Origin: Myxococcales bacterium | Lineage (GTDB): Bacteria; Myxococcota; Bradymonadia; REDH01 | Direction: 5' to 3' | DNA: 10,968 nt | Assembly (NCBI GenBank): GCA_018970625.1 | Contig: JAGWVZ010000071.1 | Coordinates: forward strand, 1-10,968 | Part shown: piece after piece, positions 7,601-10,968 of the stretch | How positions within the stretch are numbered: the first letter of the stretch is position 1 | How the letters are laid out: each line of letters opens with the position of its first letter | Notes under the pieces: model-generated | The model's database searches: none | Told to the model about the DNA's origin: nothing | What the model saw: only the letters and a program-made list of their open reading frames with translations | Program-made: the position numbers and the translations under genes

Positions 7601-8904
7601 CACCGCTTGGAGCCTGCTGCACCGACAGCGCCTGCCTCGAGAACATGACGCGCGAGCGTTGTGCTCCCATCGGCAGCTGGACCGAAGGGGCCACCTGCGA
7701 AGAGGTCGACTTCTGCGAAGACACCATCATCGTGTACGGCGCCTGCTGCACCGCGGATGGCTGCTTCGAAAACGTCCCGGCTGCTACCTGTGAAGGTCGC
7801 GGCACCTTCAACGCGAACGCCACCTGCGCCGAGATCAACTTCTGCGAACCGGTCATCCCGGTCGGTGGCTGCTGCCTGCCCGACGGAACCTGCGCCGACG
7901 GCCTCGACGAACGCTCCTGCGCAGCCTTTGGCGGCTCGTTCGCCGAAGGCGGGGTCTGCGGCGTCAACCTCGAGTGCCCCGTGCCCACCGCCGGAGCCTG
8001 CTGCACCGAGTCCGGATGCCTCGACGCCGTCTCGGAGCGTGTATGCCTGCGACGCCTCGGAACCTGGAATGGCGGCGAATCGTGCGCCGACATCAACTAC
8101 TGCCGCGACCCGCAGCCCACCGGCGCATGCTGCGTCGACGCCGCCTGCATCGAGGCCGCTGACGCCGACGAGTGCGAACGCGCCGGCGGCGCCTTCAACG
8201 AGGGCGCTACCTGCGAAGAACTCAACTACTGTCAGGTCGAAGTGCCCACCGGCGCATGCTGCACCGACGCCGGCTGCTACGCCGGAGTCGAGGCCGCCAA
8301 GTGCGAAGAGCTCGGCGGTGCCTTCAACGAGGGCGCCTCGTGCGAAGACGTCAACTTCTGCCGCCAGGAAGAGGTGCTGGGCGCCTGCTGTGCCGACGGC
8401 GGCTGCTACGGTGACCTCACCCAGCAGAAGTGCGACGATGTCGGCGGCAACTTCTCGGCCGGCGTGTCCTGCGCGGACGTCAACTTCTGCCGCGAAGAAG
8501 AGCCCGTCGGAGCCTGCTGCAACGGCCGCGAGTGCCTCGACAACGTCACCGCACCAGTCTGCGAACGCTTTGGCGGACGCTGGTCTGAAGGCGCCGCCTG
8601 CGCCGACATCGACTGCGCCACCGGCGAGCCACCGCTGGGCGCTTGCTGCGTCGCCGGCAACCTCTGCGTCGAATCCATCACCGAAGCGCAGTGCTCCGAA
8701 CGCGGCGGCCTGCTCTGGGAAGAAGGCACCGCATGTGCCGACTGTGCCTGTGACCTCGACTCGGCCGTCGTAAGCCCCGCCCCGGGCAGCGGCTGCAGCA
8801 CCACCGGCACCACCCACCCCGCCGCTCCGCTGGCCGCCTCGACCCTCGTCGCGCTCGGCCTGCTCGCGCTCCGTCGCCGCCGCGGCCTGACCATCGCGGC
8901 CTGA
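1624..8904 (+). CDS. Giant secreted Cys-rich repeat protein with RCC1-like propeller, GACC repeats and MYXO-CTERM-like anchor
   Basis: About 2426 residues, numbered from the ATG at 1624; the in-frame ATG at 1612 would add four. Residues 1-35 form a signal sequence with a short hydrophobic core ending LLSC, a plausible lipobox with Cys35; a signal peptidase I cut nearby is possible instead. Residues about 119-596 are Ala/Gln/Asp/Glu-rich and look helical. Residues about 602-909 are beta-rich and unrecognised. Residues 933-1100 are Cys-rich. Residues 1105-1374 hold seven RCC1-like blades. Residues 1419-1489 hold three EB-like C..DC..G..C..G.C units. Residues about 1491-1856 are a second unrecognised alpha/beta region. 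A fourth EB-like unit (from 1857) and one DUF4215-like unit (1908-1939) follow. Ten GACC repeats span 1947-2380. The tail has Cys2391, a hydrophobic helix and RRRR, as in MYXO-CTERM sorting signals. No catalytic motif was recognised. I infer a disulfide-stabilised cell-surface protein, perhaps adhesive or structural; ligand unknown. Confidence 0.9.
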   Translation: MSQPSQSRSGALHVLAGSVHRWALPALALTGLLSCAEEQDVPEAGAPTASADDTRTQTTAAPLFYDHPYGYCEDTDPSGVPWAPDRPVWSDLGGNHYDNIIHSNGAQSIRYPNYRNVSHNLAVLESLQFLLSMVTNVTNKVEDAQTMLQEGTYIDAAYGLLPQVDGHCVCINPPCDPATVLADAEAVITELLDVHTIESVLQDYIDQKVDATVADLQDLLDYFEDAIQPSGLIATTLEQALWTAIDQEIQTAITQMTGVAAPECNSTAFTTPTDYADAIEAAVSDAVNELEAELQADVQAIQNAVDLAIGTPTAVLNQLQQDLQTVQGFFAGVDGFDDLVQLDWPLLIQTLQDMVPFYQDTVEDIQAAIDDVTGVWENITTFDQRLEDLADQIYADVLANIAATNPQMAACIAALQDVNSFNPGAYDPSSFADNLTAALEGAIQTVWEDMRDRVEQTWQNIQDRITGIGLEDGVAIFNAWTANAQAAITSTVEECYMRGPRPDCFDHCNAVDQDDFIWLPVDYLQDPAAFASGTASGALFALEQAGWLDDFRDWVQTQMEGDLGAAFTSVLGFLADFQDTIEQIIEALGNTFDFIDKYSEGYHLGAYSDLRPDLHMCIGYYGHGAYAQMGGLGGDRISIGARYSSHNLSRRSRVQFRSGGFAVSAFGHDLSILPGVELDWQMDGWKLWDQTRPFGIPLNIPINPQTVARYDVFNVVPMDRYPFGFTPNQPIQDQTFPAGAFLVRDLFPSGPTFNSVPQWPRPGVTDPWEVRSIAVMSLGLNLEFNFPADGPEYIELPTLQVIPGILTVTPVFGFQLGAMWEHQVDLLRDRIVEKVNQNLPSSLQIDEDDFARDMHAMQAPDLTADNRTSVYVEPSLGLEAFLGFKIWKIRVGAGALLRLSLNIRPAGGGGVLDMNAALADVLTNSNPPVEAPCTPVWDWTDTYSCNNEAFPESEGDYSCSPIDSANSCCMQLTIRNADGAQRFSMCVDDWTGMTQEYCDYLDLPNAKLEEAQAVIEGLPGFLNNIKTRLLDLIATAQLVTLDGNWRTGATCASSVCGGPEFQQVFSTAFLNVQGLSECEQMGFCTYDDETVQHDVTADKCESGQRNWIDVSTSGSTACAIEEGGALTCWVTGIASLANVPTAGNWREVSVDSNYGCAISATDNQVTCWRFNNSFNLGQATPLPGAFRTISAGAVQTCGIRTDGTIGCWGGWANNPTAGIPAGNNWVSIKSNYNRACALNSSNELICFGESVTPEQVLGSAPVRDFSLSSYLGVCALRPDNTIQCTNLNPTGFGGSECTTALWGTLPTGTFSAIESASNCGGCALRTDGTTSCWGGASTLGSLGITASFISGNAFSGPSLCGIDGEGVLACVGRTSGGVPADAPSGIFTPYTCRTSTEGEVTDWVGDGCHPLQHGWSSACGCSSDSDCADGESCEEGICADAGTALSCGCEDTSDCSAGRVCTQGACAIACSTTGDCPGGLECSSGACVPQYGIPFAESITWAMANVDNPIHLVSTFALSEIYATLKLTVNLYVELGFKLFGKELKWRILDFNRGFDLGSTWKGWYQPGLEARYQDECSSPDLLEPVTNRFPRSLTTNPWDNSFNAPGVGPLGFCNNGGVCRYTDPLPASQTDPGDYTLGNVGTVNDFLEYCYEDYPTHQENPDHSTNEQIVSSVVDTYSFGQDVTLTVWDTNQVCVDGVVWDEWIAGLEPSVAGDGTLTDPGALAGYDCRYTDPDTGVVSVFPCSDINAEMMAIWGCLDTTANTFASILASAYPGLVINDPTHGPILDVDAMFTSTNVNDPTFGPGETLDYELANMIPLYRNHLSVSPLVAAVGAKWLQALNTCFTNRFDSPAETACECDTDADCDVEYGEFCQSGVCMETLENSDGSTQTAQVFCPIVELVADVGQCCGDGVVQDTAGYTEQCDDGPEGSATCSPQCTVIDDSPAGACCAGDGVCYQNLNAEGCEAQDGTFFAATTCDELDYCEEDGPADPSPLGACCTDSACLENMTRERCAPIGSWTEGATCEEVDFCEDTIIVYGACCTADGCFENVPAATCEGRGTFNANATCAEINFCEPVIPVGGCCLPDGTCADGLDERSCAAFGGSFAEGGVCGVNLECPVPTAGACCTESGCLDAVSERVCLRRLGTWNGGESCADINYCRDPQPTGACCVDAACIEAADADECERAGGAFNEGATCEELNYCQVEVPTGACCTDAGCYAGVEAAKCEELGGAFNEGASCEDVNFCRQEEVLGACCADGGCYGDLTQQKCDDVGGNFSAGVSCADVNFCREEEPVGACCNGRECLDNVTAPVCERFGGRWSEGAACADIDCATGEPPLGACCVAGNLCVESITEAQCSERGGLLWEEGTACADCACDLDSAVVSPAPGSGCSTTGTTHPAAPLAASTLVALGLLALRRRRGLTIAA
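4936..5745 (+). other. Region encoding seven RCC1-like repeats (predicted beta-propeller)
   Basis: Seven units of roughly 30-45 residues share the pattern W/F..[IV]S......CA[IL]...G.[LIV].C[WF]. Clear examples are TCGIRTDGTIGCWG and GCALRTDGTTSCWG. Seven copies fit one closed seven-bladed RCC1/BLIP-II type propeller. Six units have two Cys separated by nine residues and one has ten between them, suggesting a disulfide inside every blade. RCC1-type propellers are known as protein-interaction scaffolds; the partner here is unknown. Confidence 0.85.
7462..8760 (+). repeat. Ten tandem GACC Cys-rich protein repeats, 129-bp period
   Basis: The units begin at 7462, 7609, 7738, 7864, 7993, 8122, 8251, 8380, 8509 and 8638. 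The first spacing is 147 bp, one is 126 bp, and the other seven are exactly 129 bp (43 residues). Each unit starts GACC (GGCC in unit 4) and follows the pattern GACC...GC.......C...GG.[FW].[EAN]G..C.....[FY]C, with six Cys in most units. DNA identity between units is moderate, so the array is not a recent amplification. Similar 'GACC' repeats occur in large secreted proteins of myxobacteria and planctomycetes as I recall; their structure and function are not known to me. Confidence 0.9.
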
Positions 8905-8918
8905 CCATCGCGGCCTGA
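8877..8918 (+). repeat. 14-bp tandem repeat spanning the giant gene's stop codon
   Basis: The 14-mer ccatcgcggcctga occurs at 8891-8904 and again, perfectly, at 8905-8918. A near copy (two mismatches) lies just before at 8877-8890. The stop codon is the last three bases of the middle copy. Because 14 is not a multiple of three, slippage here would change the residues after the RRRR stretch. Confidence 0.85.
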
Positions 8919-8949
8919 CAAGAGCCCCCCGCGTGCCGAACCCGACGCC

Positions 8950-10185
8950 CTAGCTCGCGGGTACGGCCTCGAACTGCACCAGCGTCTGATTCAGGCGCGC
9001 CATCAGGGCGGAATTCATCGCCGAAGCTGGTGTCAGAACACCGCCCTGCAAACCTGCAGCGGGGTCCAGCGCCAGGCACAGCGCAGACTCCGCCAACATG
9101 CACGCGGTCGCGCCGTAGCCCGGGTCACGGTGGCCTTTGACGCGCACACGCGTCTCGGCGCCGGCGTCTGTACGACCCACCAGCTCGATCTCAAAGAAAC
9201 CGTTGGCGATGGCCTCGGCAGTGGGGCCCTGGCCCGGGGCGGGCAAAATGGTCTTTTGCATGAGCTTTCGCACCGGCGGCACCGCAGCGGCAGCCACAAA
9301 CGCGCCCAGACCGCCGGCCAGCGCCGCCGCGCTCAGGAAGCCGCCGACCCCTTTGCCCGTGCGCGTCACCTCGGCGTAGTTCAGCTCGCGCGTCCACGGA
9401 AAGCCAAGCAGCGCGTTGCTGCGCCGCACCACCCGGCTGTTCACCGACGCCATCACGAAGGGTCCGGTCCAACCCTGCACCTCGGCCGACCATGCCACGC
9501 CGTTCGGATCGCCGCGATGCGGACCTTTGCGCTCCCCCTCGGGCAAAAGGGAGTAGGGATTGCCCAGAATTTTGCGAATCGCCGGGTCACGCGCCTCTTC
9601 CATGAGGTTCATCATGCTGGCGACGGTGCCGCCGCTGAAGCCGCCCTTGGCCTTGCGCACATAAAAGCGAACGTGCGTCGCGGGGGCACCATGCCGTTCA
9701 AGCGATGTGCCTTGCAGCAGCCAGTGTCCCAGGTCGCTCGGTACCGAGTCAAAGCCACAGCAGTGCACGATGCGTGCGCCCGAACCCACGGCAGCGTCGT
9801 GGTGCGCGTCCACCATGCGGCGAATCCACTGCACTTCACCGGTCAGGTCGCAGTAGTCGGTGCCTTCGGCCACGCAGGCCGCCACGAGCTCATTCCCGTA
9901 CTTTGCATAGGGGCCAACGGTCGTGCACACGACGCGGGTGCGGCGGGCGAGCGCCTGCAGACTGGACGCATCATGACTGTCGGCCACCAGCAGCGGAATC
10001 TCGGCCGCCTCGGGATAACGGGTAGCAATCTCGGCCTGAACCTCCTTCAACTTCCCGATGTTACGCCCTGCCATAGCCCATCGGGCGCCACCGCGATGAA
10101 ACTCACACAGATACTCGGCCACCAGCCGCCCTGTGAATCCGGTCGCCCCAAACAGCACCACATCAAACTCTCGCTCCGAACCCAT
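8950..10185 (-). CDS. Saccharopine dehydrogenase-like / trans-acting enoyl reductase family oxidoreductase
   Basis: A 411-residue protein that is probably NAD(P)-dependent. Residues 7-20 (FDVVLFGATGFTGR) form the Rossmann GxxGxxG loop, and AGR at 39-41 is the usual spot for contacting the cofactor phosphate. The stretch VGPYAKYGNELVAAC followed by GTDYCDLTGE is a hallmark of the family that includes mycobacterial trans-acting enoyl reductases and eukaryotic SCCPDH. A Gly/Ala-rich hydrophobic stretch at about 278-305 could associate with membranes. True lysine-pathway saccharopine dehydrogenase activity is unlikely; a role in lipid or polyketide-lipid reduction is inference. An in-frame ATG at 10320 exists, but the added 45 residues are not family-like, and GGAGG just before 10185 supports the shorter start. 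It lies downstream of the antiporter gene on the same strand with a 163-bp gap, and its 3' end converges on the giant gene, 45 bp away. Confidence 0.85.
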   Translation of the reverse strand: MGSEREFDVVLFGATGFTGRLVAEYLCEFHRGGARWAMAGRNIGKLKEVQAEIATRYPEAAEIPLLVADSHDASSLQALARRTRVVCTTVGPYAKYGNELVAACVAEGTDYCDLTGEVQWIRRMVDAHHDAAVGSGARIVHCCGFDSVPSDLGHWLLQGTSLERHGAPATHVRFYVRKAKGGFSGGTVASMMNLMEEARDPAIRKILGNPYSLLPEGERKGPHRGDPNGVAWSAEVQGWTGPFVMASVNSRVVRRSNALLGFPWTRELNYAEVTRTGKGVGGFLSAAALAGGLGAFVAAAAVPPVRKLMQKTILPAPGQGPTAEAIANGFFEIELVGRTDAGAETRVRVKGHRDPGYGATACMLAESALCLALDPAAGLQGGVLTPASAMNSALMARLNQTLVQFEAVPAS

Positions 10186-10348
10186 ACAACCTCCGAAACC
10201 GCGACCCTGAATCAGCCGCAACACGCCCAGCAAAAGCGTGCAATGCGCAGCGTCGGGCACCCGCGTTGTACCGCCGACAGCCGGCATGCGCAACCCGCGC
10301 CCCCCTGCCGCACACCGCATCCGTCCCCCGTCACTTCACAGGCAGCGC
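10186..10348. other. Intergenic gap between antiporter and oxidoreductase genes
   Basis: This 163-bp GC-rich gap holds the oxidoreductase's Shine-Dalgarno site. I see no clear hairpin-plus-U terminator and no convincing promoter. The two flanking genes could be cotranscribed, but the gap is large for a tight operon. Confidence 0.4.
10190..10194 (-). promoter_or_regulatory. Shine-Dalgarno GGAGG for the oxidoreductase
   Basis: On the minus strand GGAGG is followed by TTGT and the ATG at 10185. The 4-nt spacing is slightly short but the match is full, and it decides the start in favour of 10185 over the upstream in-frame ATG at 10320. Confidence 0.75.
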
Positions 10349-10968
10349 TCAGTGAGCCGCCGCGCTCCCCTCTTCACCGTGCGCTTCGTCACCGTGCGCT
10401 TCGTCACCGTGCGCTTCGTCACCGTGCGCCTCTTCACCATGAACCTCTTCACCGTGCGCCTCTGCCGCAGCCTCTACGACGGGCATGGTGCTCAGGTGAG
10501 GCAGCAGCCACAGGCACGCCATCGCGACCAGCGTAAAGGGCAGCGCAGCGACCAGCAGCTTGATCGGGTTCACCCCTTCTTCGCCAAACGTGCCCTTCAG
10601 AATGCCGTAGCCAGCCGGGTTGGGTGCGTTCGCGATAACGGTCAAACCACCACCCGCCACGGCGCCAGCGAGCAGCGCATACTTGGCACCATCAGACAGG
10701 CCCTCCACGAGCGAGCCCAGATAGGTGAGCGCGGCGTTGTCGGTAATACCGGTGAGCGCAGTAGCACCCAGAAACAGCGGTACCTCGCCCAGACTATTCA
10801 GCAGCGGCTGCAACCACCAGGCCTGCATGCCGCCCAGCGTCACCAGACCTCCCAGGAACGCCGCGACCATCAGCGACTCGGTGAGCTTCAGCTTGTCATG
10901 GAACTCCGACGTCACCTTGTAGAACGCCAGGAACATCAGGAACACGCCCATAAAGATGGGCGAGTCGT
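10349..10968 (-). CDS. Putative Na+/H+ antiporter (PF07399-like), 5'-truncated by window, His/acidic tail
   Basis: The frame is open to the right edge, so only the last 205 residues are visible; the Met at 10951 is internal, preceded in frame by DSPIF. At least four hydrophobic segments are visible. Two motifs, GITDNAALTYLGSLV and VIANAPNPAG, sit in or between helices and fit ion-transporter superfamily antiporters; the overall wording resembles the putative Na+/H+ antiporter family PF07399, whose members are about 440 residues. This would exchange protons for sodium across the inner membrane. After the last helix (ending LWLLPHLS) the protein ends in a tail of HGEEA/HGDEA pentapeptides with seven His and many acidic residues, which could bind metal or sense pH. 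The family name is from memory of motifs and could be a related NhaD/ArsB-like group. The stop is TGA at 10351-10349; the oxidoreductase gene follows after 163 bp. Confidence 0.75.
   Translation of the reverse strand, partial: DSPIFMGVFLMFLAFYKVTSEFHDKLKLTESLMVAAFLGGLVTLGGMQAWWLQPLLNSLGEVPLFLGATALTGITDNAALTYLGSLVEGLSDGAKYALLAGAVAGGGLTVIANAPNPAGYGILKGTFGEEGVNPIKLLVAALPFTLVAMACLWLLPHLSTMPVVEAAAEAHGEEVHGEEAHGDEAHGDEAHGDEAHGEEGSAAAH
10369..10458 (-). repeat. 15-bp tandem repeat encoding HG[E/D]EA pentapeptides
   Basis: Six adjacent 15-bp units, plus-strand consensus cttcgtcaccgtgcg, run from 10369 to 10458. Three central units (10384-10428) are identical; the outer ones differ by cctctt in place of cttcgt, and the unit at 10429-10443 has atgaa in place of gtgcg. 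The repeat is in frame with the antiporter's C-terminal tail, so copy-number change would alter the number of His/acid units without a frameshift. Confidence 0.92.

Noticed and set aside
6034..8817. Two further long antisense open frames (6034-7092 and 7600-8817)
   Set aside because: Same reasoning: the second simply mirrors the GACC repeats, and neither has a start context or domain.
8905..8949. Bidirectional terminator between the convergent genes
   Set aside because: I could not find a stable hairpin followed by a T-run in this 45-bp gap.
8950..10185. Lysine-pathway saccharopine dehydrogenase (lys1/lys9)
   Set aside because: The motifs (GATGFTG, GTDYCDLTGE) fit the trans-acting enoyl reductase/SCCPDH-like branch, and there is no lysine-gene context.
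10186..10320. Upstream extension of the oxidoreductase to the ATG at 10320
   Set aside because: The extra 45 residues are not family-like, and GGAGG immediately before 10185 marks the internal ATG as the start.
9130..10536. 468-codon plus-strand open frame
   Set aside because: It lies opposite the well-supported oxidoreductase and the antiporter tail; its 'HRALRHRAL' repeats are the reverse of the HGDEA repeat.

Overview
The window looks like chromosomal DNA from a GC-rich deltaproteobacterium-type organism, most likely Myxococcota. Three things point there: a C-terminal MYXO-CTERM-like anchor on the giant protein, tandem DUF4215 ('Myxococcus cysteine-rich') repeats on the lipoprotein, and RCC1-type repeats in a secreted protein. 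The genus cannot be fixed from the sequence. No rRNA, tRNA, CRISPR array, insertion sequence or phage gene was seen.

Layout. (1) Positions 902 to 1, minus strand: a lipoprotein made of seven DUF4215 Cys-rich repeats, running into an acidic Gly-Ser-Gly-Thr-Glu pentapeptide tail encoded by a 15-bp tandem repeat. It leaves the window at base 1. (2) Positions 903-1623: a divergent intergenic region with a possible decayed porin fragment (two reading frames, about 1086-1513), one weak promoter candidate and a Shine-Dalgarno site that fixes the next start. (3) Positions 1624-8904, plus strand: one gene for a secreted protein of about 2426 residues. In order it has a lipobox-like signal, a long helical region, an unrecognised beta-rich region, a seven-blade RCC1-like propeller with a Cys pair in each blade, EB-like Cys modules, a second unrecognised alpha/beta region, one DUF4215-like unit, ten 'GACC' repeats with a near-perfect 43-residue period, and a MYXO-CTERM-like tail. 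(4) Positions 10185-8950, minus strand, convergent with the giant gene: a saccharopine-dehydrogenase-like / trans-acting enoyl reductase family oxidoreductase. (5) Positions 10968-10349, minus strand: the C-terminal half of a membrane antiporter-like protein with a His/Asp/Glu pentapeptide-repeat tail, also built on a 15-bp tandem repeat.

The left two genes are divergent and both encode large Cys-rich exported proteins with anchoring signals, so a shared cell-surface role is reasonable, but this is inference. The right two genes are ordinary cytoplasmic or membrane housekeeping types with no evident link to the surface proteins. The most unusual items are the giant protein's possible anchoring at both ends and its mosaic of disulfide-rich repeats. 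I see no defence, toxin-antitoxin or biosynthetic system.
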